This document shows, piece after piece, positions 1 to 10,580 of a stretch of 41,205 nucleotides of DNA (position 1 is the first letter of the stretch; the number at the start of each line of letters is the position of its first letter). The translations under genes were made by a program, and so were the position numbers. The stretch lies in NCBI RefSeq assembly GCF_022376445.1, contig NW_025955311.1, forward strand, positions 1 through 41,205. Reading direction: 5' to 3'. The DNA is from Fomitopsis serialis (Eukaryota > Basidiomycota > Agaricomycetes > Polyporales > Fomitopsidaceae). Under the pieces are notes generated by a model. The model did not search any database. It was not told where the DNA came from and worked only from the letters and a program-made list of their open reading frames with translations.

Positions 1-475
1 AAGATGCCCAAGAAGGAGGAAGACAAGGAGAAGAAGGAGCCTACCCGCGAAGAGCTCCTCGCGGAGGTCAACCGGCGGAACCGCCTCGCGAACATGGAGG
101 CTATCCGTCAAGCGGAGCTGCGCGAGACGGAACGCAAGCGGCGTGAACGCAAGCTCCTTGTTGCGTCCGCGGCCGGCACGCCCCGCTCGGCGACGCCGAA
201 GACTGGATTGAAACCGTTTAGCCCAAGGTCTGTACCGTCTCTGCTTGTCTCTATCGTGTCGTTCTGTGATCTGCGTGTGCGAATGGGCGTTGACGGCGTC
301 TTGGTTTGGGCTCGCATCCTCGGCGGCAAACATTAGGCCAGGGACACCGGCGGCTCCGGGTCTGGCGGATGGCACTGCGTCCCCACTACCAGCCTCTGCA
401 GCTCCGACCGCCCCCTCAACGAACTTTGAAGCGTCCATTATCCAGTCTGTGGAAATCGACCTCGGGGACTTCTAG
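1..475 (+). CDS. rtf1: C-terminal end of an Rtf1-like Paf1-complex subunit (5' partial)
   Basis: Open from the left edge; exons 1-227 and 337-475 join across a 109-nt intron (gtctgt...ttag) with frame kept (Ser-Pro-Arg|Pro-Gly-Thr). The protein starts with a Lys/Glu-rich stretch, then a charged helix containing NRRNRLANMEAIRQAEL, a basic RKRRERKLL-like run, a Pro/Ala/Ser linker, and ends in VEIDLGDF. The charged post-Plus3 helix and the acidic end are what I recall of fungal Rtf1, which links the Paf1 complex to transcribing RNA polymerase II and supports H2B ubiquitination. The Plus3 domain itself lies outside the window, so the assignment rests on the tail only. The ATG at 4 is probably internal. 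It is convergent with the peroxidase gene, 240 bp between stops. Confidence 0.5.
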
Positions 476-714
476 GTGCCAACACTGGTTTCGCCCCGCC
501 GCACAGGCTCAGGTTTGCGCTCGTCTTGATATCGCATTATCCTACGCACTACGTACATACTGCATCGCTGATCTATTCCACACGACTCATACCCAGCCGC
601 ACAGCCCAAGCTCGATTTGTACCGATTATACATTATCAAGGCATACACTATCTGCAAAACTAGTGGCTATACGCGCATCCGGTGCCTCTCGTCAACCCAA
701 AGTGTGTCGCGCGT

Positions 715-1784
715 TCACTTTGTTTTGGCGTCTTCCTGGATGCTGCCCATATGCAAGAGCCGGAGGGTGTCCTCGACCTCCTCCTTGATGCCGAGCTCGA
801 CCTTGAGCACCGTGTTCTGGAATATCGCCAATGTGAGGCCACCGGGGTTCCGGATGCGTGGCTGCCACCCGTCCGGAATGCGCTCCTCGAGGAGGAAGGG
901 ATACAGGTCCTTCACCCGCCCGCCGCAGATCGTCAGCAACGTCGAGCCGCTGGAACAAGAACAGCGTCAGTGCAACTCGAGAGGGAAGTGCGTGGACACG
1001 TACTTGGAGGCACCGAAGATCTTGTGGATCATCGCCTGGCTGTACTGGCCGTTGCTAGCCTTGGACTGGGCGCGCCGCTTGCCGAGCATGCGCGAGAGGT
1101 CGCTCGTGGTGATGTCGCCGCCCGGGCCCGTCCCGCTCTCAAGGAACTCCTTGATGAGGTGCGGCGCGGGTTTTGACTGGTCGGGGTTGAGGAAGGTGTC
1201 CTCTCCTGCAAAACCGCGCGTCAGTTGCCGTTCTTTCGGTGAATGCTTGAAGGGACGCACTGCACAGGGACGCGTCGTGCTCGATGCAGTTGTGCGCGCT
1301 GAGGTCGCTCAGGTCCATCTTGTCCGTCCAGTAGTTGCGGTCCAGCATGTCCGCAGCGTAGTGCGGGACGAAGAAGCAGAAGGTCGGCGAGAAGTTGAAC
1401 GTCTCCCGGCATTTGGTGTTGAGGTCGCGGAAGGTGATGTTGCGCCCATCCCGAGGGAGGATGCCTAACCACGCCGAAGCTCAGCAATCGCCTTTCGCGT
1501 GTAGTATCAGGATACGCACCGTGGTTCGCCATGGCGTTCAGCATCGGGCAGCAGCTCCGACTGTCCGTGTCTTTTGGAGGGATGAACTGTGGCCAGAGGC
1601 CGCCTGCGCCCGGCCGGCCTTCTGGTACCACCCGGTTTTCAGGCAGGAGCGGTGCAAACGCGTTGTACAAAGTCAATGCGAGGTCCCAGATGAACAGGCG
1701 GATGAGGAGGATGACGTTCGCGATGCCGTAGATGAGGCCCACGCCGAGTCGTGTTGCTGCTACTGCTGCAAATGAGGGCGCCAT
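715..1784 (-). CDS. Membrane-anchored heme-thiolate peroxidase (chloroperoxidase / peroxygenase family)
   Basis: Exons 1784-1520, 1464-1261, 1205-1004 and 949-715 give 301 residues; introns are 55, 55 and 54 nt with GT-AG ends and consistent phase. A hydrophobic segment at about residues 15-45 looks like an N-terminal membrane anchor, not a cleavable signal. The proximal heme ligand region is C78-C79-P80 followed by MLNAMANHG, and the distal motif is E150-H151-D152, as in the Peroxidase_2 family (chloroperoxidases and unspecific peroxygenases), which use H2O2 to halogenate or oxygenate organic substrates. The usual PCP motif reads CCP here, so Cys79 is the likely ligand. The last exon carries the conserved tail (GGRVKDLYPFLLEER). 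Substrate cannot be predicted. Convergent with the upstream Rtf1-like gene. Confidence 0.88.
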
Positions 1785-2172
1785 GGCGGTGGGCAGTGGT
1801 TATGTGGGGGCGGGGTAGGCGCGTTCGAGGCAAGTCGGGCGTGACTGGCGGCGACGAGGGGACTTATGTATGCTTGGGCGTCGCAGGCATGTGACGGGAA
1901 GCTGTCCGCGAAAGCTGGGACGCATACCGCATAGCGGATGCTGTACGGACGGTGGGCGGCTGGATCGGGGCATGGCGCCTGCTTAGGGCGGTGCGCTTGC
2001 CCGTTCTTGTCTATTGCTGGCAAAGATGTCCGTGGATGTCCGGAGCCGCGCTCGGATTGGGCGGAGAAGCGTCCCGAGATGCTGTGGCCATCAACCTGAC
2101 GTGGACTCAGCCAGGAAGTCTCCGGTCCTGGACCGAGGATGATACGAGTTGCAGGGAAGCGGTCGACCACGT
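1785..2172. other. Upstream region of the peroxidase gene
   Basis: Presumed promoter of the minus-strand peroxidase gene. I see no clear TATA box or convincing coding exon here; short open frames overlap on both strands without splice support. Confidence 0.4.
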
Positions 2173-4566
2173 TTAGTACCCATGACACGGACGCAAATGA
2201 AATGACGGTAGTTCGAGGCACTCAGCTGAGGCAGCACACAGTTCACGACGTACTTCAATGCGCGACCTTGCTTTCCTGAGGCTCGCGATCTCCGTTGTGG
2301 CGGACCGTAAAAGCCAGCGAGCGTCCGAGTCGGGGCGCCGGTAAACGGCAAGTCGACTCAGACTTGGATCGGTGGCTGTGGCTGCTAGTGTGATATCATC
2401 GGACGGTGATTCGCCTGCTGTCAAGTTTGTGTCAAGTGCCGACTCAGAGGATCCTGCGCTTGACACAAGTCTAATTGGATAGCTTACCTCGGGCGAGGTG
2501 TCCTGCAGCGGTCGTAGTGTACGTAGAAGTGTACATGCCGCGGGCACATAAACCAGCAGATATGCATATGGTGCACGGTGACACAGCCTCTGTTTCCGGG
2601 CTTGTATGAGTAGTCAATCGTCGTCTGTACGATAGATGAATACCCTTACCTTGTCTGGGGAACGCATCCATGGAAGCTGTCCATCGAACGCTACGAGAGG
2701 GCCGCGAACCTATTGAGGAGGTCATACATCCAAGCATCGCCGGTCATGGTCATCATATACTGATATATAGGTAGATCACCGCAGATTAGGCATCAATCAG
2801 GATTACTAGCCCAATCATACGACTATAACTTGAACCATGCGTACCAGATCCGCGTCAGGCAGGCATATAAGTACTTACCCGTGCCGCCGTTGTCGGCGGC
2901 CACTGGGTCATTGACCCGGAACACGTTGAAAGGCTCAACCTGCTACGGCGTGGGGGATGGAGCGTACCCGACGTGCAGCCATGCGTGTCCATCACGCTTC
3001 TTGGCATAATAGTCAGTACGGCGGACGTGTCGTCCCGTAACGCGAACCTGCCGTATACTATGCGACCAGCAAGACTTATGTGCACAGAGATCGACTCGGC
3101 CAATGTCACCTTTGCATGTTCAGGCACTGGCGATTTGAACAGTGGATTGTTGTCATATGGCCAGGCGGAACATGTTCGGTGACAGCCCCAGGGAAGGTGA
3201 CCGTAAAACGAGAAGTACGGCGTTGGGAGATGGAAGATGGGGTTCGCTGGTCGCGAGCATGCGCAGAAGTACCCAAGCCCGGCTTTGAGTTCAATATTGA
3301 TTGCATATATCGACCGGTGGATGACTATATGCGCCCTGAGTAGCAATGACAATGACACCCCCCTGGATAGGTACTTGCGCAACTTACGCCTGACATGAGG
3401 AACGTTTGGCCGAGCCGGGGAACAAGAGTGACTCTGTCAAGGCTCTGCGAGAGTCTCATATACTAGACTTGAGTGGGTGATGGTTGGTAGTCAACGGAGA
3501 AACTGAGTGCGTGTGGATGTGAATTGGAACGTACCGTGTATATGGCCAGCAAGACTGAGTACTGAATACTGAGGTGCACAGAATTCGACCCGGCTGATCC
3601 CTCCCCCTGTGCAAGCGCAGGCACTAACGATTTGAACAGTAGAAAGGCATACGGCGAGGCGACTCATTGTGTTCGGTAACGAGGCGAACGGCGTTGGAAG
3701 ATGGGGTTCGCTGCCCGCGAGTGTGCGCAGAAGTACCCAGGCCCGACCTTGAGTTGAGATGTTGATTGCCTAAGGCTATATCTATCAGTGGATGACTACT
3801 ATATGCGCCCTGACAGCAATGAATCCCCTGGATAGGTACTTACGCGACTTGCATCTGGCCCAAAGAACTGTCGGCAGAGACGGAGAGCGAGTGCAAGGCT
3901 GTCAAGGCGGTGCGATAGTCTGAGACTTGAAAGGGCGATGAACCATGGTAGTCAACGGAGAGATCGAGCGTGCGTGGATTCGAGAATCGTGCGGCTTATA
4001 TACGGCGTAGGTCCTGGGTAATCCTGAAGTGCAATGACGTAGAGGAAGGAATTCGAAGGGTTGCAGACACTGCAGAGGTAGCAGGAGGCCAGTGTCGTAT
4101 ACGTACCCGTCGCGGTTCTACACTGGCAACCGCGACGCGAAAGTGGCACTGGCAGGACTTGAGGCGACATTGTCACGTGTTCGCGTTCAAATTAAACAGT
4201 TGCGCGTGGCAGCAGCTCCGGTCGCCCGCATAGGCCAGGCTCTCCGAGTCGGCCACACTATGTACGTGCTGTACAGCTACGAGACAATGCACAACAGCAC
4301 GATGCCATGAAGAACTGACTTGTGTACTCGATTGGGTCGAGTCGCTATGCGATCAGATACTGCCAGTGAGTCTGCGCCTTTGTCGACAGTCCGCCGCGGC
4401 GCGCAGGGAAACCACAGCTGAACGCTGGATCCCCTCTGCCGTCTGGATATTCTTCCAGTGTGATTTTCAAGATCCTGTAGCTGTGATCACCGCTGTCTCG
4501 TCCTTCCTCTAGGTCTTGGAGACTGACTCGCCTATTGTGTTTCACATCCCAAGTAAGTAGCTCCAT
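2173..4566 (-). pseudogene. Unrecognised minus-strand coding remnants, partly duplicated in tandem
   Basis: Several stretches read like real exons on the minus strand but do not join into one gene. Around 2872-2938 the frame reads VEPFNVFRVNDPVAADNGG and ends at a good donor (GGTAAGTAC). Just upstream in the same frame lies HAWLHVGYAPSPTP followed by an in-frame TAG, as if a Tyr codon had mutated. Around 3860-3965 the frame reads FQVSDYRTALTALHSLSVSA and ends at a perfect donor (GTAAGTACC). A further open piece (2173-2547) and another (4345-4566) have plausible amino-acid composition. I do not recognise the family. Stops and frame changes suggest a decayed gene or gene pair; transcripts would be needed to rule out many small real exons. 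Confidence 0.35.
3045..3990. repeat. Diverged tandem duplication (about 450-bp unit, two copies)
   Basis: Copy 1 (about 3045-3515) and copy 2 (about 3535-3990) share many ordered blocks: CCAGCAAGACT, GCAGAAGTACCCA, GTGGATGACTA followed by ATATGCGCCCTGA, CCCTGGATAGGTACTT and TGGTAGTCAACGGAGA. Copy 2 has small deletions and insertions. The minus-strand donor (GTAAG) sits at the same place in both copies, so the unit includes an exon-intron boundary. This looks like tandem duplication of part of a gene followed by decay. Confidence 0.8.
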
Positions 4567-5141
4567 ATGAGCCTCTTGCCACTAGCACTGTAGGTAGCTT
4601 TTGATGTTCGCTCATATCGCGCTGGCGCTAGGACGATTGACTATATGGTTCGCCTTTCATATAGCTTGCTATTATCGTGTGGGATTGGGGGCAGCAAGCT
4701 CGCTTCTGAACCCAATCAGGCAATACGCAATCCACCACACATCATCCGCCGGCAAAATTCAGTCAAATATACATCGCACAGGGGACTGAGCGCTTGCAAT
4801 TGAGCACTTCGATGGCCCGTCTTTCAAGTTCGTACGGGTTTACGCGGGATTTGAGAGGATCCAAGCTGCTCCGCTCTAGCGGGGTAGACTATCTAGGTGT
4901 GTTGAATGATCATCCATGCCAGGGACTCGGGCTCAGTTGGCTTCGAGCTGCTTACATACGGAGCCCAGACGCGAAGTTGAATCCACTGAGAAGTCCGCAA
5001 TGCAGGCTTACTACGGCGGCTTGTGAATTTAAGCCCACAACGTGGTGACGAAGATCTCCGGCTCGACCCACTTCGATGGCACCCTGTGAGTCTGACAGCT
5101 CTGCAATGACGTTCACTTCCCTTGCTGACGCAATGCAAGCC
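4567..5141. other. Intergenic region upstream of the AKR gene
   Basis: No convincing gene. Short open frames on both strands lack splice support and family signals. Confidence 0.4.
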
Positions 5142-5155
5142 CATTGGCATATAAA
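5142..5155 (+). promoter_or_regulatory. Inverted CCAAT plus TATA box of the AKR gene
   Basis: CCATTGG (5142-5148, an inverted CCAAT) is followed directly by TATAAAA (from 5150), about 98 bp before the ATG at 5248. The spacing suits a strong, inducible fungal promoter. Confidence 0.6.
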
Positions 5156-5247
5156 AAGGCTGCTCAGGCCGACGGAGGATGTTGAACCCGCCTTCCTTCT
5201 CTTTACAACTTGAACCAGCAACTCTACTCCAACTCAGCACACGAGAG

Positions 5248-6803
5248 ATGCCTGGGTTCGTCGTGCCGCCTCCGCCGCCCAAGACCCGTCTGGGCCGGCA
5301 CCGCCAGCTCGCCCCGCTCGCGGGATGCACGTCTCGCCGCTCTGCCTGGGGGCGATGAGCATCGGCGACAAGTGGGACAAGATCGGGTTCGGCGCCATGG
5401 ACAAGGAGAGCAGCTTCAAGCTGCTCGACGCGTTCTACGACGCGGGAGGGAACTTCATCGACACTGCGAACAACTACCAGGACGAGTCGTCGGAGCAGTT
5501 CATCGGCGAGTGGATGGAGCAGCGCGGGCTCCGTGATCAGATGGTCATTGCGACCAAGGTGCGTAGCGTCCCTGACGCAGTCGAGCGGAACTGGGCCCTG
5601 ACGGCGTCCGCTCGCAGTACTCTACCAACTACAAACGAGACACGGGCATCCCCCAGCAGACGCACTATGTGGGGAACAACATAAAGTCTCTCCACATGTC
5701 TGTCGCAGCGTCGCTCAAAAAGCTCCGCACCGACTACATCGACATCCTCTACGTTCACTGGGTGAGTGCGCTCCTCTGTGTCTTTCCACTTCATTCTGAC
5801 GACACATCAACGCACAGTGGGACTGGGGCTGCGGCGTCGAGGAAGTGATGAACGGCCTCCACAACCTCGTAGTCCAGGGCAAGGTGCTCTACCTGGTACG
5901 CCCCGGCGCTCAGCTCCGGAGTGAAATGCAGAAACCTTAACCTCTGTCTAGGGCATCTCCGACACGCCTGCGTGGATCGTGTCCAAGGCGAACATGTACG
6001 CGCGGATGGCGAACAAGACGCCGTTCGTGATCTACCAGGGCGCGTGGAGCATCCTCCAGCGCGACTTTGAGCGGGAGATCATCCACATGGCGCGCGAGGA
6101 AGGTGAGCGGCGTCCGTGGATCGCCATGCGTGCGTACGACTCTGACGACGGCACGACGTGTAGGCATGGCGCTCGCCCCGTGGAACGTGCTCGCCGGAGG
6201 GAAGATCCGGACAGACGCCGAAGAGGAGCGTCGTCGCCAGACAGGCGAGAAAGGTACGTTCGGATATCACCTCGTCTGCGAGCAACGCACCGACGGCCTG
6301 CAGGTCGCATGTCATTTGCCCCAGATTGGGAGCGCTCCGAAGATGAGCGCAAGGTCTGTCTCGCGCTCGAGAAGGTCGCCGGGGAGGTCGGCGTGAAGAG
6401 CATCACAGCTGGTGAGATTTCTGCCTCGTGCGTCCGTTATGGAGCAGCGTACTGACGGGTGCGCTCCGTTCAACGGCAGTTGCGCTCGCGTATGTGATGC
6501 AGAAGACGCCGAACGTGTTCCCGATCATCGGCGGGCGCAAGGTCGAGCACCTGATGGACAATATCGCCGCGCTCGACATCGCGCTCAGCGAGGAGCAGGT
6601 CAAGTACCTCGAGGACGTCCTGCCCTTCGTCCGCGGGTTCCCGCATGAGATGATCGTAAGTCGCGCCCCGTTGACGATGACGTGCTTACCGACATACCTT
6701 TCTCTCTCTAGGGCGACGGGACAGACTACGGATTTTTGCATGCGATGGGGGCTACTTCGATCGCTGGCCGCGGCGCCAGGCCCTCCGGCCGACGTCGGAG
6801 TAG
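5248..6803 (+). CDS. Aryl-alcohol dehydrogenase-type aldo-keto reductase, two apparent 1-nt deletions
   Basis: Exons: 5248-5558, 5618-5761, 5818-5895, 5952-6102, 6164-6253, 6304-6411, 6480-6655, 6712-6803; all seven introns are GT-AG and keep phase. The product is an NADPH-dependent AKR of the fungal AAD group, which reduces aromatic aldehydes from lignin or internal metabolism. Visible are [11 protein letters not shown] (catalytic Asp and Tyr), ATKY (Lys), YVHWWDWG (His), and the cofactor-binding end ([12 protein letters not shown]). Two frame breaks occur. The N-terminal frame from ATG 5248 (TKLGR-like leader) is one base short before [18 protein letters not shown] at about 5323. In exon 8 the frame breaks in a GGGGG run (6747-6751), after which [16 protein letters not shown] and a TAG follow in the -1 frame. 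Without the second correction the protein gets an unrelated tail. Translation from Met at 5325 would skip the first break. Confidence 0.85.
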
Positions 6804-7357
6804 AGGGATTGGACTAGATGGGGGTGAGCATAATTGTCGCAGCGGGGCACATGATGTACATACAATAAATGTTCAATATTCGATCATGGCTTAGATGAAT
6901 GAGCGATGCTATTTAATTCAGTGCTTCAAGAGGACGCCGCGGCGCAAGATGCACAGATTAATGAGGCTGAATTACTGCGTGCCGAGGACTGCGTAGTACC
7001 GCGACCCTGACCTTCGTTCTAACTCATTACATATCGACGATAATTGTACTAACAAGTAAGCGGATGGGTGTACCATCGAGGTAATGAGTAGCATGAGAAC
7101 GAGAGGTAAAAGTAACGGCCAAGTTGCGGTCCTGTCGAGAACGAGAACGAGATGAATTCGACAGACTGTCGCACCCGGTTCAGTAAGAGTGGATCACGTG
7201 GTCGTATATTCTTTCGATCGGCCTGCCAAACTGGGAAAAATTCAATACTGCTCCGGGGACCGGATCCTTCTCCTCGTCCCTATCCTCTTCGTGCTTGCGG
7301 CACTGAATCCAATTTGGTCAGGGAACATCATCGTGAACACTACCTACGTCCAGGATT
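6804..7357. other. Intergenic region between AKR and SOF1
   Basis: AT-richer than its neighbours. It holds an AATAAA-like polyadenylation signal (ACAATAAATG, about 6860) for the AKR gene and, further right, the presumed SOF1 promoter. No coding exon is supported. Confidence 0.5.
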
Positions 7358-9279
7358 ATGGTGGTAAGTGCAGCAGCATGTGTAACGGCCGGGAACCTCA
7401 CACCGGAGTCCACTCCAGAAAATATCTGTGCTGCAACATGCACCCTCGACGCACCTTCCAACAAGACCGGGCGATCCTACGCCAACATCACGAAACCTCG
7501 ACCCTCTACAACATCCCTTTGCGCGTGCACGCGAACGGATGCGTGCACTGAACGCCGCGAAGATGGAACGACTCTTTGCAAAGCCATTCGTAGCTGGGCT
7601 GGAGGGTCACGTAGACGCAGTGGAGACGATGGCACGGAAGCCAGACAGCCTGGACATGGTCGCGAGCGGAAGCTGGGACGGAGGTATGTGCGTGTCTTCG
7701 TCGCAATGCGCTGCACAAGAGAGTTTCGGCAACAACTATCGGACATAGATTGAACGGCCGAGGTGGAGCTGATGTCTCGTCGACCAGTGATTTCCACTGT
7801 AGATCCAAGGGAAGATTGAGCGCGTCGGAGCTGCGGTCTGGCGGTGGCATGAACACCTTGAGCTGCTGCCAAAACTCTCTACACATAGGATCAGGTACTA
7901 ACGTTGCCCGGGCTCGCCAGGACTCATTCTGCATGACATCTCGAGACGGACGAAGGTTATGCACGTCGAGAGTGCGCACAAGGGAAAGGTGTCTGGTATC
8001 TGCTTTGCGGACAGCGATAGGCTGTTGAGTTGCGGGGTAGACCGGAATATCAAGCTATGGGGTATTCGCCCTTCAGAAGAGGATATAGGAGAGGATGGTG
8101 CTGGTCCGTCCACGGTGCGCATATACGCAGCAAAGTGTAACTCGTTGCTGACTGCGTGCAGAGCCGGAAACCTTTGAAAGTCTTCCCAGGCAAGACGGCC
8201 TTCAAGTAAGGATCTGCACTACTGTATCTTGCACTTCACTTATGGCATTGCAGCTCAATAGACCATCACCGGTCAGACCCTCTCTTCGCAACCGCATCAA
8301 ACATGGTACAAATATGGGATGAGACAAAGTGGGTGCCGTAGCCTTCCGTCTTACGGAATGAATTTGAGACGTTCTACAGGAGCGCAGCCATCTCAAATCT
8401 CACGTTCCCGACATCAACGGAGACGATCGACGCAGTGCGCTTCAATCTCTCCGAGTCCTCAGTACTCGCAAGTATAGGCTCCGACCGGACCTTCACCCTG
8501 TATGACATTAGGACAGGCAAGGCAGAGCGACGAATAGTAATGCAGGTCCGTCCATACACAAAACCTCACGCCCCACTGAGCTGAACACGACCCCACAGAT
8601 GCGCAGCAACGCGCTCGCCTGGTCGCCGACCTTCCCCACCTCGATCCTGCTCGCCTCCGAAGACCACAATCTCTACACGTTCGACATCCGTGCGCTCAAA
8701 TCGCCCTCGCAGATATACAAAGCGCACGTCGCGGCAGTCATGAGCTGCGACTGGAGCCCGACGGGGACGGAGCTCGTGAGCGGGAGCTGGGACCGCACCG
8801 TGCGCATCTGGCGGGAGGGCGCGGGCACGCAGCCGGAGGTCTACCACACGAAGCGCATGCAGCGCGTGACGACGACGCTCTACACCGCCGACGCGCGCTT
8901 CGTGCTGTCGGGCTCGGACGACGGGAACGTGCGCGTGTGGAAGGCGCACGCGGCGGAGAAGCTCGGCGTGGTCACGGCGCGCGAGCGCGCGGCGATCGAG
9001 TATCGCGAGAGCCTCAAGCAGAAGTGGAAGATGGACAAGGAGGTGGGCAGGGTGCAGAGGTGCGTGGTCCTTGTGTATTTGTCAGGGTTTCTGGTGTACT
9101 CATGGATGCGTTACAGGAGCCGACACATACCGAAGCCGGTGTACAAGGCGTCGCAGCTCAAGCGGACGATGCTGGACGCGCGCCGCGTCAAGGAGGAGCG
9201 CAGGCGGAAGCACACGCGCGCGGGCGAGACGAAGCCAAAGGCAGAGAGGAAGAAGATCGTCATTGCCGAGCAAACGTAG
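7358..9279 (+). CDS. sof1: SOF1/DCAF13, WD40 protein of the small-subunit processome
   Basis: Exons: 7358-7363, 7419-7683, 7921-8114, 8162-8205, 8254-8328, 8380-8545, 8599-9059, 9117-9279, coding 457 residues. The first coding exon is only ATG GTG; splicing joins it to AAA ATA TCT to give MVKISVLQHAPSTHLP, the usual start of this family. WD repeats follow (ALEGHVD-like, SCGVDRNIKLW, FATASNMVQIWDE, LASIGSDRTFTLYD, LVSGSWDRTVRIWR, LSGSDDGNVRVWK), then the Sof1 C-terminal domain (RHIPKPVYKASQLKRTMLDA) and a basic tail. Known role: a U3 snoRNP-associated factor for 18S rRNA maturation in the nucleolus. The second intron (7684-7920, 237 nt) is far longer than the others (47-57 nt) and has a TACTAAC branch site. 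No frame breaks. Confidence 0.95.
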
Positions 9280-10004
9280 TGCGGGCGTCCGTTGTGTCAT
9301 TTCTGTGTGGTGTCACGGTTGTCTGTTGTCCAGTGTTGCTTTCGTCCTTGTTGTACCTGCTAATAGCAGTCTGCGTTGTGTGTGCTCGACTCAATGGCTG
9401 TCGTAGACCTCTTCGCGTCTTCTGAGGTTAACGCCGCACATGCTCTATCCGCTGCATTACACGGATCATGACAATCAAAGCGTATTGTTAATAAGTTGTA
9501 TCACAGTCTAGACAATTGCGCCCGGATGGTGCTCTTGCTCTTGCTCACGCATGCGCGCTGGTGAAGACCGGAAAACACAACCAGTCTACATTCTTCGGAG
9601 TACGTACAAGTACAGATCTACAGTGCCATCTATTCGCACCCCATGATATCGCCCCTTTCGTATGTATCTTTAGACCCTACGAGAAATATGTGTAACTTGT
9701 AAGAGACCTATTCCGAGTTGATGCTGTCGATTCAGTTGGCATCTATGTGAGGTGGTAGGTGTTCTTATTACACCCAAGTGCGCGGTTTATCCGTCTGTCC
9801 AATCATGTAGTGGCGGGCGGTTCGTATGCGTATGCTGCCCAACTGATGTCAGACTACTGATTACCTCGCTGAATCGTAGACACGTTACCTTCACCCGAAA
9901 CACCGCGTTCAGTTGATGCGCCTGCCCTTCTCGTTCATCCCGAAAAGACCTGCAGCACCGGACATGCCAATCAGAGGCACCCAGAACGAAGGAGTCAGCC
10001 GCGG
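9280..10004. other. Intergenic region downstream of SOF1
   Basis: Carries the SOF1 3' UTR. Minus-strand open frames around 9787-10020 could hold a further exon of the 10005-10580 gene (a donor-like GGTACGTGC lies near 10070 on the minus strand), but I cannot show a join. Confidence 0.4.
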
Positions 10005-10580
10005 CTACACATCGCCACACGCAATAAGCGGTCGCCCGACCTGAGGCCTGAGGGGCCGCTGCGCACGTACCGTTTTCCTGCCTGCGCCTGCGCCAACAGT
10101 GGGGCGCACCTCCGTCCGTGGGCCCCGCACATGCGCGGGCCCGTCAAATATCTCGGGCGGAGGAAGCGTGTACGGAAGCGAGTCGAAGAATGCGGAGACA
10201 GATGCTGATGTAGCGGATACGGGGAGAGGAGGCGAGCGCGGGGGTGTCCCGCTGGGCCCGTCGAAGATGATGGGGCTCGGCATCATCAAGCGCGTGGGTC
10301 GCCTTGTTTGCTGGGGGGAGGACGAGGGGGCGGCGGGCGGCGCACGCGGAGGGAGGCGCAGACGCGCGGGCGAGGTGCCGAGGCGCGCGGGGGCGTCGAA
10401 GATGTCGAAAATGGGCAGCTCTGGTGCGCTGCCTTGGGGGATGTCGGCGGAGACAGTGGCGAGCTGGCGGCGGGCGGGCGGAGAGGAGGTGCTGGTGCTG
10501 GCGCTGGTAGCAGAGGACCGAAGTGTGGCCGCTAGAGCATCTGCGTTCAGGGCTCGGCGAATGGGTGTCGTTGGGCGCAT
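10005..10580 (-). CDS. Unknown protein with a repeated IFDGP motif
   Basis: A single open frame of 191 residues from an ATG at 10580. It is rich in Pro, Ser, Ala and Arg and probably disordered. A short motif recurs: PIFDIFDAP (residues 56-64), PIIFDGPS (103-110) and EIFDGPAH (143-150), spaced about 40-47 residues. An aromatic-acidic motif repeated at regular spacing inside low-complexity sequence suggests a linear binding motif. The plus-strand frames over the same interval show no such pattern, which supports the minus strand. Near the 3' end a donor-like GGTACGTGC follows AGRKT, so the real C-terminus may lie further left. I recognise no domain. Confidence 0.5.
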   Translation of the reverse strand: MRPTTPIRRALNADALAATLRSSATSASTSTSSPPARRQLATVSADIPQGSAPELPIFDIFDAPARLGTSPARLRLPPRAPPAAPSSSPQQTRRPTRLMMPSPIIFDGPSGTPPRSPPLPVSATSASVSAFFDSLPYTLPPPEIFDGPAHVRGPRTEVRPTVGAGAGRKTVRAQRPLRPQVGRPLIACGDV

